Below, piece by piece: positions 6,394 through 10,780 of a DNA stretch of 10,780 nt (position 1 is its first letter; the number at the start of each line of letters is the position of its first letter). The stretch comes from CALVGQ01 sp031551965 (GTDB lineage: Bacteria; Bacillota_I; Bacilli_A; Erysipelotrichales; Erysipelotrichaceae): contig JAVBMW010000038.1 in the NCBI GenBank assembly GCA_031551965.1, forward strand, positions 1 through 10,780, written 5' to 3'. The notes beneath the pieces are model-generated. The model was given only the letters and a program-made list of their open reading frames with translations, had not been told where the DNA came from and searched no databases. A program made the translations under genes and the position numbers.

Positions 6394-6409
6394 AATTTCT
6401 TCCTCTTTT
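6376..6409. terminator. Bidirectional terminator between trmD and tatD
   Basis: AAAGAGGAAGAAAT (6376-6389) and ATTTCTTCCTCTTT (6395-6408) make a perfect 14-bp stem with a 5-base loop. Its left arm is the last codons of trmD. T residues follow on the plus strand and an A-tract leads on the other, so it can end both convergent transcripts. Confidence 0.85.
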
Positions 6410-6411
6410 AA

Positions 6412-7203
6412 CTAAATTAATTTGAAAAAACGCTTAGCATTTGCCGTTGTATTATTTGTTACTAAAGCTGAGAATTGTCTACGTAATCGGGCGATTTCAT
6501 TGGCAATATGAGGAAGATATATAGGCTCGTTGCGGTTTTCGTTTGGTTTAACTGAAAGATTTCTTGGTAAAAGAAATGGTCCGTCAGTTTCGATCATTAA
6601 TCTATCATCTGGAATAAGAGGAATGATTTCTCGCAAAGACTGACCTCTACGCTCATCACAAATCCATCCAGTAATACCGATCATGCATCCAAGTTCTAAA
6701 TAAGCTTCTAACTCTTCTTTGGTTCCAGTAAAACAATGGACAACACATCGTTGACCTATATTTGGATAACCTTTCAGGATTTCGATAAAGTCATTGAAGG
6801 CAGCTCGTTCATGTAAGAAAAGGGGCTTATCTAATTCAATGGCAAGCTCGATCTGAGCTTTAAACCATTTCTGTTGAATATCACGAGGTGAAAAGTCACG
6901 GTCATAATCAAGACCACACTCACCAATCGCAACAACTTGTGGGTTTTTACATAATTGTCGTAATGATTCGATTGTTGTTTCATCACAGCTTTTCGCATCA
7001 TGAGGATGGATCCCAGCAGTACTGTAAAGATACTTTGGATATTGAGTCGCAAATTCAGCGGCTTTTTTGGAGGACTGAACACTTGTTCCAGTGATAATTA
7101 GAGGAGATACGCCTGCACGAATTGACTTTTGAAGTACTTCCAGGCGATCATGACGAAATTGCTCGTGCATCAAATTGATGCCGATATCAATAATTTGATT
7201 CAT
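6412..7203 (-). CDS. tatD: TatD-family metal-dependent DNase
   Basis: This 263-residue TIM-barrel metallohydrolase has the family blocks in order: AGIHPHD (63-69), VAIGECGLDYDR with Glu95, FLHERA with His131, VVHCFTGT with His156, and MIETDGPFLLPR with Asp207. TatD proteins act as 3'-5' or Mg-dependent DNases in DNA repair and DNA turnover. The N-terminus reads DIGINLMHEQF instead of D-T-H-x-H, and GITGWICDERRG is present. These place it in the E. coli TatD subgroup rather than the commoner YcfH/TatD type of Firmicutes. The ATG at 7203 follows GGAA with 8-base spacing. It has no tat translocase genes nearby. It lies downstream of the vWA gene but is separated from it by a terminator. Confidence 0.92.
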   Translation of the reverse strand: MNQIIDIGINLMHEQFRHDRLEVLQKSIRAGVSPLIITGTSVQSSKKAAEFATQYPKYLYSTAGIHPHDAKSCDETTIESLRQLCKNPQVVAIGECGLDYDRDFSPRDIQQKWFKAQIELAIELDKPLFLHERAAFNDFIEILKGYPNIGQRCVVHCFTGTKEELEAYLELGCMIGITGWICDERRGQSLREIIPLIPDDRLMIETDGPFLLPRNLSVKPNENRNEPIYLPHIANEIARLRRQFSALVTNNTTANAKRFFKLI

Positions 7204-7232
7204 AGTTTAATTCCTTTCGTAAAATATTATTC

Positions 7233-7238
7233 ATTATA
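7233..7238 (-). promoter_or_regulatory. Possible -10 of the tatD promoter
   Basis: TATAAT on the minus strand lies 30 bases before the tatD ATG. No good -35 was found at 16-18 bases, so this is only a candidate. Confidence 0.3.
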
Positions 7239-7303
7239 TGTTTGTTACATTAACTACTGCCACCAGTTAACCAAAAATAATTATGCTTGTCAAGTACATA
7301 AGA

Positions 7304-7330
7304 AAAGACAACCCACTAGGAATTGTCTTT
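7304..7330 (-). terminator. Terminator of the RNA array-vWA operon
   Basis: On the minus strand AAAGACAA (7330-7323), an 11-base loop and TTGTCTTT (7311-7304) are followed by TC and T residues. The stem overlaps the last codons and the TAG stop (7318-7316) of the vWA gene. Confidence 0.75.
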
Positions 7331-8827
7331 GATGATGTTGTCAAATGCTGCATAACGATCAACATTTAAAATTTCAGTCAAGCATAAATAAGGATCAAGT
7401 TGATTTGAAACTACCATTTTAAAAACATTAATTGAGAAACCACTAACTAAAGTAACACCAAGTTTATTTTCTTTTACTGGAATAGTGTTTGTACGTCCAT
7501 TCACATTCCAAAAAATCAAACGTGGAAGCATATATCCCGCTTTTGTATACTCTTTGCGAATCATCTCAAATAAACGTTCATCAGCATTTTTTGCACACCC
7601 ATCAAATTCCATGTCGCTAATGATCAAAATATTTTGTGGAATTTCAGATTGAGACATTTTGTGTTTTTTTGCAGTAGTTAAAATAAGCTCAAATACTTTA
7701 TAGATATCAGTATTAGCAATTTCATTGTAAGCCATAGCCAATTGTAGTTTTTCATGAAGGTTGTTTCCAGCAGAGACATCGATATAACGAGGATTCATGC
7801 TAAAAGTAAGGTAGCGGTTTTTAAATGGACCAACGCAGTGTTGCGAAGCATAGATAGCCAAACTGATCGCAACATCCAAGGCGGAGCAGTGCGTATTGCC
7901 AACAGAGACCGTCATGCTACCTGAACCATCCTGAACAACGATCGTATTTTTTAAGCTTTCGATTTCAGGCAAAGCATTCCACAACTGTTCTAATGTTTCA
8001 TCAAGACTATTTAATCGGCGACCTGTTGTATAGGCACTGACGATTTCGTAAGGATATAGAACTTGTGCATTGATCGTTGTTTCACCTCGAGCAAGAGCTT
8101 TTAAATATGCGCCTCTTCGCTCTGGCTCATGACGTAAAAAGGCGTTTCGGTAGATTAGATTAGCTTTTGATGGAACAGATTCATATTTAATCGATTCAAA
8201 ATCATTGGCAGACATATTAACTTCAATAACACCCAGTGCTTTTCTTAAAGAAGAGCACATCAAACGATATTCTTTATCGCTCATATTGAGCTTACTGGCA
8301 ATTAACTTCGCTTGTCTTCGAGTGTTTTCGCTAGATGTATTGATGCTTGGTAACCATTTAGCTAAAAGTGAAATAGGTTCATCAGAATTCTGAGCGATAA
8401 CATCTTTAAATAATTGAGCTTTGATTAGCTCGATTACTTCATCTTGCCAAGGAGTATCCAAAAGAACTAGTAAGTCATCATAGCGGCCGTATTCTGGTAT
8501 CAATTGAATAATCGTATGCATATCGATTTCTGAATTGTTGATAGCTAACTCTTTTAAAATGATTCTGAATAACCGACGTTCGCCCAACCCGCTACGTGCA
8601 TCCCGAGCATAAAAAAGCCATTTGATTGCCAAAACACGATCATCATAATAAGCTTTGATAAAACGGTTTAATATTTCAGTTTCATCGGCACTGCGAAGTG
8701 AAGAGACTGCAAAGTGAAAATCAAGCAAATTTTTTCCGCTTGTTGCATAGCCTAAGGCATTATTTTCTGTAACAGAAATATTATGTTCATTGTCCAGTAC
8801 ATTTTTTAATTTATCTAAGAAATTCAT
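7316..8827 (-). CDS. DUF2828-like protein: helical repeat plus von Willebrand A domain (Ro60-like layout)
   Basis: The product has 503 residues. Residues about 1-285 are helical with the pattern I recall for DUF2828: TENNALGYATSG (20-31), LFYARDARSGLGERRLFR (71-88), IPEYGRYDDLLVLL (110-123), SLLAKWLPS (153-161), YRLMCSSLRKALGVIE (187-202), and VPSKANLIYRNAFLRH (218-233). Residues about 294-475 are a von Willebrand A domain with an intact MIDAS: D300-G-S302-G-S304, T373/D374 and ISD405. This helical-ring-plus-vWA layout matches Ro60/Rsr (TROVE), which binds Y RNAs. ATG 8827 was chosen: GGAG lies 10 bases before it, whereas an in-frame GTG at 8836 abuts that site. tRNA-like RNAs lie 26 bases upstream in the same orientation with no terminator between. 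I infer it binds them; direct RNA binding by DUF2828 is not known to me. Confidence 0.8.
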   Translation of the reverse strand: MNFLDKLKNVLDNEHNISVTENNALGYATSGKNLLDFHFAVSSLRSADETEILNRFIKAYYDDRVLAIKWLFYARDARSGLGERRLFRIILKELAINNSEIDMHTIIQLIPEYGRYDDLLVLLDTPWQDEVIELIKAQLFKDVIAQNSDEPISLLAKWLPSINTSSENTRRQAKLIASKLNMSDKEYRLMCSSLRKALGVIEVNMSANDFESIKYESVPSKANLIYRNAFLRHEPERRGAYLKALARGETTINAQVLYPYEIVSAYTTGRRLNSLDETLEQLWNALPEIESLKNTIVVQDGSGSMTVSVGNTHCSALDVAISLAIYASQHCVGPFKNRYLTFSMNPRYIDVSAGNNLHEKLQLAMAYNEIANTDIYKVFELILTTAKKHKMSQSEIPQNILIISDMEFDGCAKNADERLFEMIRKEYTKAGYMLPRLIFWNVNGRTNTIPVKENKLGVTLVSGFSINVFKMVVSNQLDPYLCLTEILNVDRYAAFDNIIKDNS

Positions 8828-8853
8828 TTGAATCACACTCCTTTTATTGTAGG

Positions 8854-8960
8854 TGAAGGGAGAAGGATTCGAACCTTCGACCCGAGGTTATTTGACCAAG
8901 GATTGCTGTTAGTGCCGTGCTCGACACATGTTATCTGCTCTACCACTGAGCTATCCCTTC
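8854..8960 (-). ncRNA. tRNA-like RNA 1 (candidate Y RNA-like tRNA mimic)
   Basis: Read on the minus strand from 8960. A 7-bp acceptor stem (GAAGGGA / TCCCTTC) is closed by discriminator A at 8854, then CCT, so CCA is not encoded. A D-arm GCTC-AGTGGTA-GAGC keeps the loop GG. The T-arm is GAAGG-TTCGAAT-CCTTC (8878-8862). The elbow is therefore canonical. In place of anticodon arm plus variable loop (normally about 22 bases) there are 58. They hold a hairpin GTGTC-GAGCAC-GGCAC, the motif CTAACAGCAATC, and CCTTGGTCAAATAACC. No normal anticodon loop can be drawn, so it cannot decode. CCTTGGTC resembles the 3' Ro-binding strand of bacterial Y RNAs as I remember it (C-N-UUG-NN-C). Length is 107 bases. 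It lies 26 bases upstream of the vWA gene. Confidence 0.75.
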
Positions 8961-8965
8961 ATAAC

Positions 8966-9016
8966 TAGACGCATTTAATCTGATCTGGATTGATTTTTGA
9001 TTGCTGTTAGCGTCTA
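8966..9016 (-). ncRNA. Small stem-loop RNA sharing the array motif
   Basis: On the minus strand TAGACGC (9016-9010) and GCGTCTA (8972-8966) form a perfect 7-bp stem closing a 37-base loop. The loop opens with TAACAGCAATC, the same motif as in both tRNA-like RNAs. It lacks acceptor, D and T arms. It sits 5 bases from RNA 1 and 6 from RNA 3. It may be a spacer element, a separate small RNA, or a protein-binding site in the operon leader. Confidence 0.55.
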
Positions 9017-9022
9017 AAAATA

Positions 9023-9150
9023 GGGGGAATGGTGGATTTACACCACCATTTTCACGATTGGGATCGAACCAATTTATAACCATGTTAGATTGCTGTGAGT
9101 CCCTTTGACAAGAGACATTTCCCGTGATGTTCTATTTGAACTAATTCCCC
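9023..9150 (-). ncRNA. tRNA-like RNA 3 (candidate Y RNA-like tRNA mimic with an extra hairpin)
   Basis: Read on the minus strand from 9150. The acceptor stem is GGGGAAT / ATTCCCC (7 bp); the D-arm is GTTC-AAATA-GAAC (9141-9129) with a 5-base loop lacking GG; the T-arm is ATTGG-TTCGATC-CCAAT (9073-9057). Between D and T arms are GTCTCT-TGTCAA-AGGGAC, then CTCACAGCAATC, matching the order in RNA 1. Uniquely, a 7-8 bp hairpin ATGGTGG-TGTAAAT-CCACCAT (9049-9029) is inserted between T-arm and acceptor. TCACG (9127-9123) can also pair with CGTGA (9056-9052), closing an alternative long-range stem. It is promoter-proximal in the array. It cannot be a decoding tRNA. Confidence 0.65.
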
Positions 9151-9155
9151 ATAGA

Positions 9156-9172
9156 CAAATCATAATGATTTG
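9156..9172. promoter_or_regulatory. Palindrome at the start of the RNA array transcript
   Basis: CAAATCAT-A-ATGATTTG is a perfect 8+8 palindrome just downstream of the -10, at or near the predicted +1 and 5 bases before RNA 3. It could be a repressor operator or a 5' hairpin of the primary transcript. Confidence 0.5.
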
Positions 9173-9179
9173 CAGTGTT

Positions 9180-9208
9180 ATATTATCAGAAAATTAAATA
9201 TATCACAA
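9180..9208 (-). promoter_or_regulatory. Promoter of the RNA array-vWA operon
   Basis: On the minus strand TTGTGA (9208-9203), a 17-base spacer and TAATAT (9185-9180) stand about 30 bases upstream of RNA 3. No other promoter or terminator was seen between here and the vWA gene, so one transcript probably carries all three RNAs and the protein. Confidence 0.6.
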
Positions 9209-9234
9209 TATAATCGCCAAATGATTATATTGTG
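9204..9234. promoter_or_regulatory. Perfect 12-bp inverted repeat overlapping the -35
   Basis: CACAATATAATC (9204-9215) and GATTATATTGTG (9223-9234) are exact reverse complements around a 7-base centre. The left arm covers most of the -35 hexamer. No T-run follows on either strand and no gene ends here, so an operator is likelier than a terminator. The binder is unknown. Confidence 0.6.
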
Positions 9235-9349
9235 GTTATTTATGTTTTGATTTTTTGACATGGTTTTTTCGTGAGGGTTGCATTATATGTAATTTTACTT
9301 AATATTAAAAGATTCTTTTGTTTTCTATAAAATCTTCTTTCTCGAAGTA

Positions 9350-9358
9350 TGTTAAAAT
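9350..9358 (+). promoter_or_regulatory. Extended -10 promoter of the 66-aa gene
   Basis: TG (9350-9351), one base, then TAAAAT (9353-9358) form an extended -10 element 35 bases before the ATG at 9394. No clear -35 is at the usual distance; a perfect TTGACA at 9255-9260 has no matching -10 at 16-18 bases. Confidence 0.35.
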
Positions 9359-9393
9359 ATTACTATATTCAATTTAAAGGCTAGGGAGAGAAA

Positions 9394-9594
9394 ATGAGCA
9401 AATATGAACTTTTATGGAAATACATCCAGAAAAATGAACCAACTGAATTAACCTTCGATAAAGTAAAAGAAATTGCAGGTGTTGAAATTGATCATTCATT
9501 TCTTAATTATAAGAAAGAATTGATTGAGTATGGATATCGGGTTGGTAAAATTTCATTGAAAAACAAAACTGTTCAATTTGAAAAAACAAGTTAA
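9394..9594 (+). CDS. Small conserved-looking protein of unknown function
   Basis: The 66-residue product starts MSKYELLWKYIQKNEPTELTFDKVKEIAGVE, then has DHSFLNYKKELIEYGYRVGKISLKNKTVQFEK. AGGGAG (9383-9388), five bases before the ATG, supports translation. The pattern of helix, L-T-F-x-x-V-x-x-I, then a strand-rich C-terminus recalls a small Firmicutes domain family with the same SKYELLWKYI start (possibly DUF7662-like; from memory, weak). It is soluble, lysine- and glutamate-rich and has no membrane helix. It is divergent from the RNA array-vWA operon and shares its intergenic region, but a link is not shown. No DNA-binding motif is obvious. Confidence 0.65.
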   Translation: MSKYELLWKYIQKNEPTELTFDKVKEIAGVEIDHSFLNYKKELIEYGYRVGKISLKNKTVQFEKTS

Positions 9595-9618
9595 AAAAAG
9601 GAATGCGTGGCATTCCTT
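9594..9618 (-). terminator. Minus-strand terminator after the ABC ATPase remnant
   Basis: AAGGAATGC (9618-9610 read on the minus strand), a 3-base loop CAC, GCATTCCTT (9606-9598) and a T-run. It overlaps the stop codon of the truncated ABC gene and directly follows the convergent 66-aa gene. Confidence 0.8.
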
Positions 9619-9775
9619 ATAACGCTTTGCCTAAGAACTCGATTGTTCTTGGTTTTTTTGGATGATTGAAGATTTCATCTGGTGTTCCGGATTCTTGAAT
9701 AATACCATCATCCATAAATAAAACACGATCACTGATTTCTTTTGCGATTCTCATTTCATGAGTTATGTTTAACAT
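9617..9775 (-). pseudogene. C-terminal fragment of an amino-acid ABC transporter ATPase (GlnQ type)
   Basis: From 9775 on the minus strand a 52-codon frame reads ITHEMRIAKEISDRVLFMDD, then GIIQESGTPDEIFNHPKKPRTIEFLGKAL and a stop. This is the H-loop (THEM) and the C-terminus of polar amino-acid transporter ATPases (GlnQ/HisP/ArtP group). Walker A, Q-loop, signature motif and Walker B, about 190 residues, are missing. Just upstream of the H-loop the reading stays open for a few codons but similarity is lost (EYTFTLILHML). No permease or binding-protein gene is near. The genuine terminator still follows the stop. It is a remnant left by deletion or insertion, consistent with the IS material and toxin gene beyond it. 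Confidence 0.85.
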
Positions 9776-9842
9776 ATGAAGAATTAGTGTGAAAGTATAT
9801 TCAAAAATTCCTGAACATTTTATTCTAGTTGAATTAAAAAAG

Positions 9843-9914
9843 AAAAAGGACTCACTCGTAGTTCCTTTTGCTTGAATAAATATAATAGTATCTCACTCGT
9901 AGATACTTTTCTTG
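9843..9914 (-). repeat. Two hairpins with the same CACTCGT loop; terminator-like
   Basis: On the plus strand CTCACTCGTAG occurs near 9860 and again near 9896. One hairpin is AGTATCT-CACTCGT-AGATACT (perfect 7-bp stem). The other is AAAAGG-ACT-CACTCGT-AGT-T-CCTTTT (9 pairs, one bulge). The stems differ while the loops are identical. On the minus strand the second is followed by a T-rich tract, so it could terminate the toxin-like gene at 10560-9982. Confidence 0.7.
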
Positions 9915-9981
9915 TACCATAATAATAGCAAATTAAAATAGTTTCGTCTATATATTTTAGTATAAATAAGCATTTATATAA

Positions 9982-10560
9982 CTATGATAATATTTTATAT
10001 TTAAGTTGAGATATCTGCATATTTGCTTCTATTAATTCGTTTTGCAAAGAAGTTTGGATCTCTTTTAATTTTTCTATATATTCCATTTTATCATTATAGT
10101 CATTCTGTAAAGCTTGATAGTAGTGATCAATTCCTAGCGAGAGAGATATTGCTTTATCAATATCTTTCATTTCAGATTTTGTTAGTTCACAAATATAATT
10201 ACCAATTCTTGCTTTGCTTATACATGTAATATTACCTAAAAGAGCATTTCCGTCTAGAATTATATTTCCAACAGAATCAACTTTGGTTTCAATAGGTACT
10301 ACAATAGGTATTGAAGATGAAGAATGGGTGATTGGTGCAACGAGTGTGTTAGGAGAAGTTTTATTAGCAGAATTATATTGCAATATGACGCACGGTCTCT
10401 CCTTAGATTCTTCGCTACCTATTCCTACTCCAAGTTTGCAACGATAAACTTGGCCTCTTTTTACAACGCGCTTTTTTGCTGATTCAGCGAATGTGTCAAG
10501 ATATATTTTTTCTTTTAACCATTCAATTTGCTGTTGCGTTTTGTTAAGATCAATATTCAT
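9982..10560 (-). CDS. PemK/MazF-family toxin-like protein with C-terminal coiled coil
   Basis: The product has 192 residues. Residues about 33-140 match the MazF/PemK fold: VKRGQVYRCKLGVGIGSEE (33-51), ERPCVILQYNSANKTSPNTL (54-73), VAPITHS, and LLGNITCISKARIG (107-120). Arg55 and Thr78 sit at the same spacing as the catalytic Arg25 and Thr48 of B. subtilis MazF, so RNase activity (sequence-specific mRNA cleavage) is plausible. Unlike the usual 110-120 residue toxins it has a 32-residue helical N-terminal extension. A heptad-like tail EYIEKLKEIQTSLQNELIEANMQISQLKYKI (160-190) predicts a coiled coil. AAGGAG seven bases upstream supports ATG 10560. No antitoxin gene precedes or follows it. The tail may act in cis as inhibitor or in oligomerisation. 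Confidence 0.8.
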   Translation of the reverse strand: MNIDLNKTQQQIEWLKEKIYLDTFAESAKKRVVKRGQVYRCKLGVGIGSEESKERPCVILQYNSANKTSPNTLVAPITHSSSSIPIVVPIETKVDSVGNIILDGNALLGNITCISKARIGNYICELTKSEMKDIDKAISLSLGIDHYYQALQNDYNDKMEYIEKLKEIQTSLQNELIEANMQISQLKYKILS

Positions 10561-10595
10561 TTTATCACTCCTTATATATGATTATATGTGTAAAT

Positions 10596-10624
10596 ATCAT
10601 AATATAAAATTGAAAATAAATCAA
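10596..10624 (-). promoter_or_regulatory. Promoter of the MazF-like gene
   Basis: On the minus strand TTGATT (10624-10619), a 17-base spacer and TATGAT (10601-10596) precede the ATG at 10560 by about 35 bases. No antitoxin-type frame fits between promoter and start. Confidence 0.55.
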
Positions 10625-10644
10625 GTAAAAATAAAATACACCTC

Positions 10645-10663
10645 ACAATTCAACTTAAATTGA
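10645..10663. mobile_element. Possible left end of an IS30-type element
   Basis: About 60-75 bases before the transposase start, CAATTCAACTTAAATTGAAC lies at about the distance at which an IS30 terminal repeat is expected, and it contains a small inner palindrome (TTCAA/TTGAA). AGTTGAATT near 9833 is a partial inverted match. The right end is outside the window, so the boundary is not proven. Confidence 0.3.
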
Positions 10664-10722
10664 ACACAAAGTTTAAATAAGTATGACATAATAGAAGTAG
10701 GTGTCTTCCATCGGAAAATAAG

Positions 10723-10780
10723 ATGAATAAACATTTTACTTTTGCAGATCGAGTTAGACTACAATACTTTATCGAAACCA
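10723..10780 (+). CDS. IS30-family transposase, N-terminus only (runs off the window)
   Basis: The frame starts ATG at 10723 and reads MNKHFTFADRVRLQYFIET to the window edge. IS30-family transposases start with a similar short block (x-K-H-F-T/L-x-x-D-R-x-x-I/L-Q) leading into an N-terminal helix-turn-helix. A purine-rich GGAAAATAAG just upstream is a weak ribosome site. Only 19 residues are visible, so the DDE catalytic core cannot be checked. It would explain the disrupted gene content on its left. Confidence 0.6.
   Translation, partial: MNKHFTFADRVRLQYFIET

Noticed and set aside
7316..8836. Calling the vWA protein Ro60/Rsr itself, starting at GTG 8836
   Set aside because: The helical half fits the DUF2828 pattern I recall better than TROVE, so only a Ro60-like layout is claimed. 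The GTG lies one base from the Shine-Dalgarno, so ATG 8827 is preferred.
8854..8960. Ordinary tRNA gene, or tRNA gene with an intron
   Set aside because: Acceptor, D and T arms look canonical, but no 5-bp anticodon stem with a 7-base loop can be drawn at either end of the 58-base segment. The replacement hairpin and motif recur in a second tRNA-like RNA with covariation, which argues against a random insertion or decay.
9204..9234. Inverted repeat as an intrinsic terminator
   Set aside because: No gene ends nearby and neither strand has a T-run after the stem; it overlaps a good promoter -35 instead.
9830..10663. Complete composite element bounded by AGTTGAATT (near 9833) and AATTCAACT (near 10648)
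   Set aside because: Only nine bases match, the transposase lies outside this interval, and no target-site duplication could be identified.

Overview
The window is AT-rich DNA with Firmicutes-type Shine-Dalgarno sites and the standard bacterial code (rimM ends in TGA). The housekeeping block ffh, rpsP, khpA, rimM, trmD and the Firmicutes look of the accessory proteins suggest a gut-type low-GC Firmicute. I would guess Erysipelotrichia/Coprobacillaceae, but this is inference from protein flavour only.

Layout. (1) 1-1690: the start of an unidentified minus-strand gene, divergent from a TetR-type regulator and an alpha/beta hydrolase, with a palindromic operator over the tetR start site. (2) 1692-3060: a short SSB-like OB-fold protein, then a GC-rich structured stretch with a 52-bp tandem repeat and a long hairpin, then a PBECR4-like gene of nuclease-toxin ancestry. 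(3) 3060-6410: the core block ffh / rpsP-khpA-rimM-trmD, which handles protein targeting, 30S assembly and tRNA m1G37 methylation. It closes on a bidirectional terminator shared with convergent tatD (6412-7203, minus).

(4) 7316-9240, minus strand, is the most interesting part. A 503-aa protein combines an alpha-helical (HEAT/TROVE-like) half with a von Willebrand A domain; I recognise it as DUF2828-like, with Ro60-like architecture. Packed directly upstream, 5-6 bases apart, are three small structured RNAs. Two have tRNA acceptor, D and T arms, but in place of the anticodon arm they carry a different hairpin followed by a shared motif ending ACAGCAATC. The third is a stem-loop carrying the same motif. 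The replacement hairpin shows a compensatory base-pair swap between copies. One promoter, flanked by two perfect palindromes, appears to drive RNA, RNA, RNA, protein. This looks like a Y-RNA/Ro60-type ribonucleoprotein in which a DUF2828 protein takes the place of Ro60 and tRNA mimics are its partners.

(5) 9240-10780 is accessory and decayed: a 66-aa unknown protein, the 52-codon tail of a lost amino-acid ABC transporter ATPase, two hairpins with the same loop, an orphan MazF/PemK-like toxin with a C-terminal coiled coil, and the start of an IS30-type transposase leaving the window. No rRNA, CRISPR array or complete canonical tRNA was seen.
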